From contig CAAECT010000066.1 in the NCBI GenBank assembly GCA_900754435.1, positions 1 through 5,699 on the forward strand: a DNA stretch of 5,699 nt, given 5' to 3'. Positions 1 to 5,630 of this stretch are shown here, piece after piece. The stretch comes from an uncultured Collinsella sp. Lineage in GTDB: Bacteria > Actinomycetota > Coriobacteriia > Coriobacteriales > Coriobacteriaceae. Numbering within the stretch: the first letter of the stretch is position 1; each line of letters opens with the position of its first letter. Under the pieces are notes generated by a model. That model made no database searches. It was not told the origin of the DNA and saw nothing but the letters and a program-made list of their open reading frames with translations. Made by a program: the position numbers and the translations under genes.

Positions 1-49
1 GTCGGGTTAGAATCCCTTGAGATCCTCCGTATTTGCTTGTTAGAGACTC

Positions 50-80
50 AAAACAAAAAAAGCTCCCATTCTTGGGAGCT
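50..80 (-). terminator. Intrinsic terminator of the tRNA-Ser unit
   Basis: Read leftward, an 8-bp perfect stem (61-68 with 73-80, AGCTCCCA/TGGGAGCT) with a 4-nt loop is followed by TTTTTTGTTTT (60 down to 50). It begins 14 nt after the encoded CCA of tRNA-Ser(CGA), so it most likely ends that transcript. On the plus strand the stem is followed only by TTTCTC, so any rightward termination would be weaker. Confidence 0.88.
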
Positions 81-93
81 TTCTCAACCAAAA

Positions 94-184
94 TGGCGGA
101 GGAGGAGGGATTCGAACCCTCGTGACCTTATACAGGCCAAACGGTTTTCGAGACCGCCGCATTCAACCACTCTGCCACCCCTCC
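94..184 (-). tRNA. tRNA-Ser (anticodon CGA)
   Basis: Serine tRNA reading UCG codons. On the minus strand the 5' acceptor GGAGGGG (184 down to 178) pairs with CTCCTCC at the 3' end with one G-U wobble. It is followed by discriminator G, the usual serine identity base, and an encoded CCA (96-94). The anticodon loop CTCGAAA lies at 152-146 with CGA at 150-148, closed by a 5-bp stem. The T arm is GAGGG-TTCGAAT-CCCTC. The 91-nt length and the long variable arm make it class II, as expected for serine. It lies downstream of tRNA-Ser(GGA) on the same strand. I see no convincing promoter of its own, so it may depend on read-through of the terminator at 194-223. Confidence 0.96.
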
Positions 185-193
185 GCGTGGGGT

Positions 194-223
194 AAAAACA
201 AAGCAGGCTCAAAGGCCTGCTTT
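194..223 (-). terminator. Intrinsic terminator after tRNA-Ser(GGA)
   Basis: Read leftward, a 9-bp perfect stem AAAGCAGGC/GCCTGCTTT (200-208 with 215-223) with a 6-nt loop is followed by GTTTTT (199-194). It starts 9 nt after the CCA end of tRNA-Ser(GGA) and lies between the two tRNA genes. It should therefore reduce or set the level of transcript reaching tRNA-Ser(CGA), unless it acts mainly as a processing element. The stem is symmetrical, but the plus strand has only TTT after it. Confidence 0.78.
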
Positions 224-232
224 GGAATTAAC

Positions 233-323
233 TGGCGGAGAGTCAGGGATTTGAACCCTGGAGACGCTTTTGACGCCTACACGATTTCCAATCGTGCTCC
301 TTCGGCCACTCGGACAACTCTCC
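233..323 (-). tRNA. tRNA-Ser (anticodon GGA)
   Basis: Serine tRNA reading UCC and UCU codons. On the minus strand the acceptor GGAGAGT (323 down to 317) pairs perfectly with ACTCTCC, followed by discriminator G and an encoded CCA (235-233). The anticodon loop TTGGAAA is at 291-285 with GGA at 289-287, closed by CACGA/TCGTG. The T arm is CAGGG-TTCAAAT-CCCTG. The D arm carries the usual GAGTGG serine sequence and the variable arm is long (class II, 91 nt). A good promoter lies just upstream at 340-368 and a terminator follows directly. Confidence 0.97.
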
Positions 324-339
324 GTTAAATGCGAAAGTC

Positions 340-368
340 AGTATACACGAGGAATCGCAAAGTGCAAA
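340..368 (-). promoter_or_regulatory. Sigma70-type promoter for the tRNA-Ser genes
   Basis: Read leftward: -35 TTTGCA (368-363), a 17-nt spacer, then -10 TATACT (345-340). The -10 matches TATAAT in 5 of 6 positions and the -35 matches TTGACA in 4 of 6. A start near 333 would leave a short leader of about 10 nt before the tRNA 5' end at 323. It is the only good promoter I see for either tRNA. Confidence 0.75.
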
Positions 369-727
369 CAGAAAAGTTGGCATTTTTTAAAACGCTCGGC
401 CGCGCTTGGCGTTGCAGTGGGGTTTGAGGTGCCAAAAAACGGCTTCCGACCAGCGTGGTTGATCAACTCAATTGTTCAAAAGGGGTATTCATAAGCGACT
501 TGGCAATGAATTTAAAAATCTTTGGGTGGTGCTGTGGACCACTGGTATGCATTTTGCGACCACAGCCTTGTGCCCGTTGACCTGTGGCTTGGCTCAGCTT
601 GTCCCCGCGGTACCGTATCTTGTCCACAGATCCGTCAAGCTTTTGGTCAGCATTTGGTTGGAATGCGCATGAAACGTCGTGCGAGTATGGGCATATGTGG
701 AGGTCATGAGGTTGTAGCTGCATATTC
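369..727. other. Non-coding region between tRNA-Ser and the rpsF promoter
   Basis: No gene is supported here. Reading frames in both directions lack family resemblance and well-placed ribosome binding sites. What can be seen: an A/T-rich patch at 382-392 (TTTTTTAAAA); an inverted repeat AACGC/GCGTT (391-395 with 409-413) that, read leftward, runs into TTTT and could weakly terminate; a 7-bp inverted repeat GCTGTGG/CCACAGC (531-537 with 560-566, 22 nt apart); and two DnaA-box-like 9-mers (minus strand 533-541, plus strand 620-628). At roughly 360 nt it is by far the loosest part of an otherwise tightly packed window, so a regulatory or RNA function is possible but not shown. Confidence 0.6.
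620..628 (+). promoter_or_regulatory. DnaA-box-like 9-mer
   Basis: TTGTCCACA matches the DnaA box form favoured in high-GC Gram-positives and differs by one base from the E. coli consensus TTATCCACA. A second site, TGGTCCACA, lies on the minus strand at 533-541 with one mismatch to TTGTCCACA. Weaker CCACA cores occur at 556-564 and, on the minus strand, near 695-703. Two good sites are too few to call an origin. They could be a DnaA-responsive regulatory site, or chance in a non-coding region. Confidence 0.35.
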
Positions 728-756
728 TTGCAGCCTAGGAGGTTGAAAGATATTAT
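728..756 (+). promoter_or_regulatory. Candidate promoter of the rpsF-ssb-rpsR-rplI operon
   Basis: TTGCAG (728-733) is separated by 17 nt from TATTAT (751-756). The -10 matches in 5 of 6 positions; the -35 keeps only the TTG. Transcription from about 763 would give a leader of some 65 nt that includes the hairpin at 773-801. The -35 sits inside a small dyad, GCTGCA/TGCAGC (717-722 with 729-734), which could be a regulator site. A promoter further upstream cannot be excluded. Confidence 0.55.
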
Positions 757-772
757 TACCAAGTCTTTTCCT

Positions 773-801
773 GCTTCAGGCGCACCTTCACGACCTGAAG
801 C
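773..801 (+). promoter_or_regulatory. rpsF leader hairpin
   Basis: An 8-bp perfect stem GCTTCAGG/CCTGAAGC (773-780 with 794-801) extends by two further CG pairs (781-782 with 791-792) past a single bulged A at 793, leaving an 8-nt loop. It sits 12 nt before the rpsF Shine-Dalgarno sequence and has no T-tract, so it is not a terminator. Leaders of rpsF in many bacteria carry an RNA element bound by the S6:S18 dimer for feedback control. This hairpin is a candidate for that role, but I could not match it base by base to that motif. Confidence 0.5.
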
Positions 802-827
802 CACATTTGCCCAGAGGAGGTGACAAT

Positions 828-1121
828 ATGAAGGCTTATGAACTGCTGTTCTTTGTTGACCCGTCGCTCGACCCCGAGACTCGTCTCGCTGTTATGAAGC
901 GTATCGATACCACGATCGCTGAGGGCGCTGGCAAGGTCGACTCCGTTGACGAGTGGGGCAAGCGCAAGCTCGCCTACGAGATCAACGACCTCACCGATGG
1001 TGACTACACCCTCATCAACTTCCACGCAGATCCTACCCAGATCGCCGAGCTTGATCGCGTCCTGCGCATCACCGACGCTGTGGTCCGCCACATGATCGTC
1101 CGTCGCGACGACCAGGAGTAA
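828..1121 (+). CDS. rpsF: 30S ribosomal protein S6 (bS6)
   Basis: Component of the 30S platform, where it forms a dimer with S18 and binds 16S rRNA. The 97-residue product has the S6 ferredoxin-like fold signature: an N-terminal strand MKAYELLFFVDPSL, a helix around 16-32, and the hallmark WGKRKLAYEIND at about 43-54, which matches the usual WGKRxLAY motif. The length is typical, with no glutamate-rich tail of the E. coli kind. The ATG at 828 is chosen over the upstream in-frame GTG/TTG-type starts because AGAGGAGGTGA (813-823) is a near-perfect ribosome binding site placed 7 nt before it, and the family begins at this point. It is the first gene of an operon with ssb, rpsR and rplI and follows a structured leader that may carry feedback control. 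Confidence 0.97.
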   Translation: MKAYELLFFVDPSLDPETRLAVMKRIDTTIAEGAGKVDSVDEWGKRKLAYEINDLTDGDYTLINFHADPTQIAELDRVLRITDAVVRHMIVRRDDQE

Positions 1122-1131
1122 GACTGTCGTT

Positions 1132-1153
1132 TTGGACTGGGCTTGTGCCCCAA
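1132..1153 (+). promoter_or_regulatory. Hairpin in the rpsF-ssb gap
   Basis: In the 48-nt gap, GGGC/GCCC (1139-1142 with 1147-1150, 4-nt loop) can extend through TTG/CAA (1132-1134 with 1151-1153) across a 4-nt bulge. It ends exactly where the ssb ribosome binding site AGAGGAAG (1153-1160) begins. With no T-tract it is not a terminator. It could modulate ssb translation or mRNA processing. Confidence 0.35.
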
Positions 1154-1169
1154 GAGGAAGTAGTGAGTT

Positions 1170-1622
1170 ATGAGCATCAATCGAGTGAACATCACCGGTA
1201 ACCTCACCCGCGATCCCGAGCTGCGAGCCACCGCCGGCGGAACCCAGGTTCTGTCCTTTGGCGTCGCCGTGAACGATCGTCGCCGCAACGCGCAGACTGG
1301 CGAGTGGGAGGACTATCCCAACTTTGTCGACTGCACCATGTTCGGCACCCGCGCCGAGGCCGTGAGCCGTTTCCTGGCAAAGGGAAACAAGGTCGCGATC
1401 GAGGGCAAGCTGCGCTACAGCTCTTGGGAGCGCGACGGCCAGCGCCGGAGCAAGCTTGAGGTCATCGTCGATGAGATCGAGTTTATGAGCTCCCGTGGTG
1501 GCCAGGGTGGCTACGATCAGGGCGGTTACGCCCCCGCAGCGCCCGCGCCCTCAGCACGTCCTGCCGCACCGGTGGCCACGCCGCCTGCGGTCGACGTCTA
1601 CGATGAGGACATCCCGTTCTAA
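1170..1622 (+). CDS. ssb: Single-stranded DNA-binding protein
   Basis: Coats single-stranded DNA in replication, recombination and repair, and recruits partner proteins. The 150-residue product has an OB-fold domain at about 1-108. Recognisable stretches are NRVNITGNLTRDPELR (4-19), a WEDYPNFVDCTMFG region (46-59) and GKLRYSSWERDGQ (79-91). The aromatic residues W46, F52, F58 and W86 sit where DNA-stacking residues are expected. A flexible Gly/Gln/Ala/Pro linker (109-140) leads to the acidic tip DEDIPF, the conserved partner-binding tail. The start is set by AGAGGAAG at 1153-1160 and by the family's MSINRV-type beginning. It lies between the partner genes rpsF and rpsR, the usual bacterial arrangement. 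The length is somewhat shorter than E. coli SSB (178) because of a shorter linker. Intact. Confidence 0.98.
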   Translation: MSINRVNITGNLTRDPELRATAGGTQVLSFGVAVNDRRRNAQTGEWEDYPNFVDCTMFGTRAEAVSRFLAKGNKVAIEGKLRYSSWERDGQRRSKLEVIVDEIEFMSSRGGQGGYDQGGYAPAAPAPSARPAAPVATPPAVDVYDEDIPF

Positions 1623-1649
1623 GGGTTGTTCACCTATTTTTGAGTGAGA

Positions 1650-1675
1650 GGCGGCTTCGGTTCGCCGAAGTTGCC
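1650..1675 (+). promoter_or_regulatory. Strong hairpin in the ssb-rpsR gap
   Basis: An 11-bp stem (1650-1660 with 1665-1675, two G-U pairs) is capped by a TTCG loop. It ends 5 nt before AAAGG (1681-1685), the rpsR ribosome binding site. The following sequence has no T-run adequate for termination. It could block 3' decay of the rpsF-ssb part, guide RNase cleavage, or adjust rpsR translation. The pairing is visible directly; the role is inference. Confidence 0.6.
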
Positions 1676-1694
1676 AAATGAAAGGTATTTTGAC

Positions 1695-1961
1695 ATGGCT
1701 AATGATTTTTCTGCACGTCAGCCGCGTCGTAAGTACTGCCAGTTCTGCAAGGAGAACACTGAGTTCATCGACTATAAGGACACTCAGCTTCTCCGTAAGT
1801 ACATGACCGACCGTGGCAAGATCAAGCCCCGTCGCGTCACTGGCGCTTGCACGCAGCATCAGCATGACATCGCCAACGCCATCAAGCGCGCCCGCGAGAT
1901 GGCTCTCCTGCCGTACACCGTCCCCGTGGTTTCCTCTCGTGGCAACCGCGACCGCGGCTAA
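1695..1961 (+). CDS. rpsR: 30S ribosomal protein S18 (bS18), zinc-ligand form
   Basis: Binds S6 on the 30S platform near the mRNA exit path. The 88-residue product keeps the S18 core: [11 protein letters not shown] (11-21), the [19 protein letters not shown] segment (25-43), and the conserved KPRRVTG (44-50) leading into the helix with [14 protein letters not shown]15-x2-C18 and C52-x2-H55 form a complete potential zinc site, so this is the cysteine-bearing (C+) type of S18. The ATG at 1695 is chosen over the in-frame GTG at 1644 because AAAGG (1681-1685) lies just upstream, the family starts here, and the extra 17 codons would run through the hairpin at 1650-1675. rplI follows after 15 nt, so the two are co-transcribed. 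Confidence 0.97.
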   Translation: MANDFSARQPRRKYCQFCKENTEFIDYKDTQLLRKYMTDRGKIKPRRVTGACTQHQHDIANAIKRAREMALLPYTVPVVSSRGNRDRG

Positions 1962-1976
1962 GAAGGGAGACGCATC

Positions 1977-2516
1977 ATGAAGGTTATTCTTCTCGATGAG
2001 ATCAAGGGCAAGGGCGGCGAGGGTGACGTCGTAGAGGTCGCTCAGGGTTACGCTGAGAACTTCCTGTTCCCCAAGAAGCTCGCTGTTGCCGCCACCAAGG
2101 GCAACCTCAAGCAGCTTGACGAGCGTCGCAACAACATCGCCAAGCGCGAGGCCGTCCGTCTGGCTACCGCCAACGAGACCAAGGCTGCCTTCGAGGGCAA
2201 GACGGTCACCGTTGACGTCAAGGTCGGCGACGAGGGCATCCTCTTTGGCTCCGTTACCGCCGCTATGATCGCTGACGCCATCAAGGCTCAGCTCGGTATG
2301 GACATCGACCGCAAGCGCGTCGAGCTCGGTAAGCCCATCAAGGTTGCCGGTGCCCACACCGTTGCCATCTCGCTGTACCGCGAGATCAAGGCCGAGGTTG
2401 TCGTTCTCGTCGGCGTTACCGCCGAGGAGCTCGCTGCCGAGGCTGAGGTCGAGGAGGCCGCTGAGGTCGCCGAGGCCGAGACCGCCGAGGTCGAGACTGA
2501 GGCTGCTGCCGAGTAG
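1977..2516 (+). CDS. rplI: 50S ribosomal protein L9 (bL9) with an acidic C-terminal extension
   Basis: Binds 23S rRNA near the L1 stalk and helps maintain reading frame. The N-terminal domain is clear: MKVILLDEIKGKGGEGDVVE (1-20) followed by VAQGYAENFLFPKKLAVAAT (21-40), with the L9 signature G-x-A-x-N-F/Y-L-x-P. A connecting helix (about 41-75) leads to the C-terminal rRNA-binding domain (about 78-147). The product is 179 residues against about 148-150 usually. The surplus is a tail from about 148 made almost only of Ala, Glu, Val and Thr, coded by near-repeats of GCCGAGGTCGAG-like units (2425-2513). AAGGGAG (1963-1969) precedes the ATG. It is the last gene of the rpsF operon and is closed by the terminator at 2549. 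Confidence 0.97.
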   Translation: MKVILLDEIKGKGGEGDVVEVAQGYAENFLFPKKLAVAATKGNLKQLDERRNNIAKREAVRLATANETKAAFEGKTVTVDVKVGDEGILFGSVTAAMIADAIKAQLGMDIDRKRVELGKPIKVAGAHTVAISLYREIKAEVVVLVGVTAEELAAEAEVEEAAEVAEAETAEVETEAAAE

Positions 2517-2548
2517 CATTTGCTGCAACGCAACAATCTTGTTCTAAG

Positions 2549-2587
2549 AAGGGCGCTCTGGGAAACCAGGGCGCCCTTTTGTTTTTT
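2549..2587 (+). terminator. Strong intrinsic terminator of the rpsF operon
   Basis: A 13-bp stem (2549-2561 with 2566-2578, one G-U pair) capped by a GAAA tetraloop is followed by TTTTGTTTTTT (2577-2587). It begins 32 nt after the rplI stop. The stem length, GNRA loop and T-tract make it an unambiguous terminator that separates this operon from dnaB. Confidence 0.96.
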
Positions 2588-2607
2588 GCGCTGAGCGAGT
2601 GTCATAG

Positions 2608-2645
2608 TGAACGTCGCGTCGAAGTCCTGTGTACAGGACCGTTCA
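2608..2645. promoter_or_regulatory. Nested inverted repeats upstream of dnaB
   Basis: The inner repeat is GTCCTGT-GT-ACAGGAC (2624-2630 with 2633-2639), 7 bp each side of a 2-nt centre. An outer repeat, TGAACG/CGTTCA (2608-2613 with 2640-2645), encloses it. It lies after the rplI terminator and about 55-90 nt before the proposed dnaB -10. The tight spacing of the inner repeat suits a dimeric DNA-binding protein better than an RNA loop. No regulator can be named. It does not fit the E. coli LexA spacing (CTGT-N8-ACAG). Confidence 0.4.
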
Positions 2646-2698
2646 TCCGTTTGGTTCGGTGATGATTGGCCGCGTGCGGCGCGTTTTGGGACCGTGGC

Positions 2699-2707
2699 TG
2701 ATACTAT
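2699..2707 (+). promoter_or_regulatory. Candidate extended -10 promoter of dnaB
   Basis: TGATACTAT is an extended -10 (TGn plus TACTAT, 4 of 6 to consensus). No recognisable -35 lies 16-18 nt upstream (GCGCGT there), which extended -10 promoters can tolerate. A start near 2714 would leave a leader of about 27 nt before the dnaB ATG. Because the rplI terminator stands upstream, some promoter in 2588-2730 is expected. Confidence 0.45.
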
Positions 2708-2740
2708 GGATGCTCGCAAGCGATATGAATGAGGATGCTC

Positions 2741-4132
2741 ATGGCATATGACGATAGGGAGACCGGGCTGACGGTTGAGGACCGCGGCTCAAAGTTGGGT
2801 CTTCCCCAAAACCAAGATGCAGAGGCCAATGTACTGGCCGCTATGCTGCTATCGCCCGAGGTGGTCGAAGAGGCCCAGGTCGAGCTGCAGCCCGATGACT
2901 TCTACCGGCCCATTCATAAGACCATCTATACCGCGATGGTCGATATGTACAACAGCCGCATTCCCATCGACTCCATCTCGCTGATCGATTACCTGCGAAG
3001 CATCAACAAGCTCGATGCCGTGGGCGGCGAAGCGTACATTTTGGAGTTGATGGGTCAGACCCTGTCGCTCGTCAACTGGCAGCACCATGCCGCCATCGTT
3101 CGCCGCGATTCGATGCTGCGTGAGCTGATCGGCGCCACCAACGAGATCAACGCGCTGGCATATAACGCCCCCACCGACACCAAAGAGGTCGTGGAGCTAG
3201 CCGAGAGCAAGCTGCTCAAGGTTACGGCGCGCGAGGTCAAGTCGAGCTACAAGACGCTGACCGAGTTTATGGTCGAGGCCTATAATGAGGCCGAGGAAGT
3301 GTGCCAGGCCGGTGGCCAGGCTGCGGGCGTGCCCACGGGCTTCCCGTCGCTCGACCGCATGCTCATGGGCTTCCGCGAGGGTCAGCTCATCATCATCGGC
3401 GCCCGTCCTGCTGTAGGTAAGACGTCGTTCGCTCTGAACCTGGCGCTCAACGCTGCCGCTGCTGGTTATACCGTCGGCTTCTTCTCGCTGGAGATGTCGG
3501 GTAAGGAAATTGCCCAGCGTCTGATTTGCGCCTATGCCATGATCTCGATCAGTGACTTCCGCATGGGTCGCATTAGCCCCGAGCAGTGGGCCAATATCAA
3601 CGAGGCCACGCAGACCTTGTCCAAGCTCGATATTCTGATTGACGATACGCCCGGCACCACAGTGACCGAGATTCGCGCCAAGAGCCGCCGCATGCTCCAT
3701 AACAAGGAGAAGGCAATCATCATCCTGGACTACCTGCAGCTGGTGAGTCCTCCGCCGGGACGCCGCTCCGAGAGCCGTACCGTCGAGGTTTCGGAGATGT
3801 CGCGTGGTCTGAAGATCATGGCCAAGGAGCTCAAGATTCCGCTCATCGCGCTGTCGCAGCTCTCGCGTCAGGTCGAATCCCGTACCGGCAAGCGTCCGCA
3901 GCTTTCCGACCTTCGTGAATCGGGCTCTATCGAGCAGGACGCCGATATCGTTATGTTCTTGGACCGCTCCGCCGACGAGGCCGAAGCCTCGCGCGACGAT
4001 CGACCCGACGAGGGCGTTACGCGTATCGTCGTGGCCAAGAACCGTTCGGGCCCGATCGGCGACGTCGACCTGATGTTCCTGCCGGCATCCACCAAGTTCT
4101 ATGAGCTTGATGGGGCACATGCCGAGGAGTAG
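2741..4132 (+). CDS. dnaB: Replicative DNA helicase DnaB
   Basis: Hexameric ATP-driven helicase that unwinds DNA at the replication fork, moving 5' to 3' on the lagging-strand template and working with DnaG primase. The product is 463 residues, close to the usual 450-470. The N-terminal helical domain starts at LPQNQDAEANVLAAMLL (about 21-37) and runs to about 125. A linker region leads to the RecA-type motor domain from about 200, with GVPTGFPSLDRMLMGF at its entry. Visible motifs are Walker A GARPAVGKTS (220-229, K227), Walker B IIILDYLQL ending at about 334 (D330), the LSQLSRQVESR segment, and the arginine-finger region KNRSGPIG (433-440, R435). There is no intein. ATGs occur at 2729, 2735 and 2741. 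2741 is preferred because GAGG (2731-2734) then has a 6-nt spacer, whereas it would overlap or abut the others. Confidence 0.97.
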   Translation: MAYDDRETGLTVEDRGSKLGLPQNQDAEANVLAAMLLSPEVVEEAQVELQPDDFYRPIHKTIYTAMVDMYNSRIPIDSISLIDYLRSINKLDAVGGEAYILELMGQTLSLVNWQHHAAIVRRDSMLRELIGATNEINALAYNAPTDTKEVVELAESKLLKVTAREVKSSYKTLTEFMVEAYNEAEEVCQAGGQAAGVPTGFPSLDRMLMGFREGQLIIIGARPAVGKTSFALNLALNAAAAGYTVGFFSLEMSGKEIAQRLICAYAMISISDFRMGRISPEQWANINEATQTLSKLDILIDDTPGTTVTEIRAKSRRMLHNKEKAIIILDYLQLVSPPPGRRSESRTVEVSEMSRGLKIMAKELKIPLIALSQLSRQVESRTGKRPQLSDLRESGSIEQDADIVMFLDRSADEAEASRDDRPDEGVTRIVVAKNRSGPIGDVDLMFLPASTKFYELDGAHAEE

Positions 4133-4159
4133 GACAGGCGCCCGTTGCACGGGTATACT
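4131..4159 (+). promoter_or_regulatory. Promoter of purA, overlapping the dnaB stop codon
   Basis: AGGACA (4131-4136; 4 of 6 to TTGACA) and TATACT (4154-4159; 5 of 6 to TATAAT) are spaced by exactly 17 nt. The -35 shares two bases with the dnaB TAG stop (4130-4132). The start would be near 4166, giving a leader of about 60 nt. A small dyad CCCGT/ACGGG (4141-4145 with 4149-4153) fills the spacer and may be an operator or chance. No terminator is visible between dnaB and purA, so dnaB read-through probably also contributes. Confidence 0.68.
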
Positions 4160-4216
4160 GGGAATGTTTTGTGCTTCTGCGTGCCGGCGTGGCGCGTAGA
4201 CAGTCCATGAATGTAA

Positions 4217-5512
<1,296 letters not shown>

Positions 5513-5534
5513 TCGGGACTATTTGGTTATTGCG

Positions 5535-5578
5535 ATATACCCCTTTGCAGCCTGAGTGGGCGGCCGAGGGGTATATTT
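5535..5578 (+). terminator. Hairpin after purA, probable terminator
   Basis: A 10-bp perfect stem ATATACCCCT/AGGGGTATAT (5535-5544 with 5567-5576) encloses a 22-nt loop that can form a short inner GCC/GGC pairing. Only a short T-run follows (TTT at 5576-5578, then GCTT), so termination is likely to be partial. It begins 22 nt after the purA stop. An alternative is a regulatory element for purD: TATATT (5572-5577) resembles a -10, but no -35 is found at proper spacing. Confidence 0.55.
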
Positions 5579-5630
5579 GCTTGCAAGGGGCTCGCGCGGA
5601 GCGGGCCATTCATCCATAGAGGAGGCACCC

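Noticed and set aside
122..328. Plus-strand open frames across the tRNA genes
   Set aside because: They translate the reverse complement of two certain tRNA genes (the familiar RDSNPR/RVRDLNPG artefact).
463..804. Minus-strand open frame of 113 codons in the tRNA-rpsF gap
   Set aside because: It needs a GTG start inside the rpsF leader hairpin, has no ribosome binding site, and shows no recognisable domain or coding bias. Not impossible, but unsupported.
743..823. 26-codon leader reading frame (TTG start after AGGAGG at 737-742, TGA at 821-823) ahead of rpsF
   Set aside because: The Shine-Dalgarno-like sequence directly abuts the TTG with no spacer, and the frame begins upstream of the proposed transcription start, so translation is unlikely.
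324..827. Chromosomal origin of replication
   Set aside because: Only two good DnaA-box-like sites, no clustered array, no clear DNA-unwinding element and no dnaA or dnaN in the window.
1551..2528. Long minus-strand open frame of 325 codons opposite rpsR and rplI
   Set aside because: It is an antisense shadow of two certain ribosomal genes; the Leu/Gly/Asp-rich composition comes from reading GC-rich codons backwards, and it crosses the strongly constrained genes without family resemblance.
2626..2637. LexA/SOS box at CCTGTGTACAGG
   Set aside because: The E. coli type needs CTGT-N8-ACAG and the Gram-positive type GAAC-N4-GTTC; here the half-sites are only 2 nt apart.
2725..2751. 8-codon mini-frame overlapping the dnaB start
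   Set aside because: No ribosome binding site precedes its ATG and the GAGG inside it serves dnaB at 2741; too short to support.
3197..4150. Minus-strand open frame of 317 codons opposite dnaB
   Set aside because: Antisense to a clear DnaB with all motor motifs; no ribosome binding site or recognisable domain; typical of a high-GC coding shadow.
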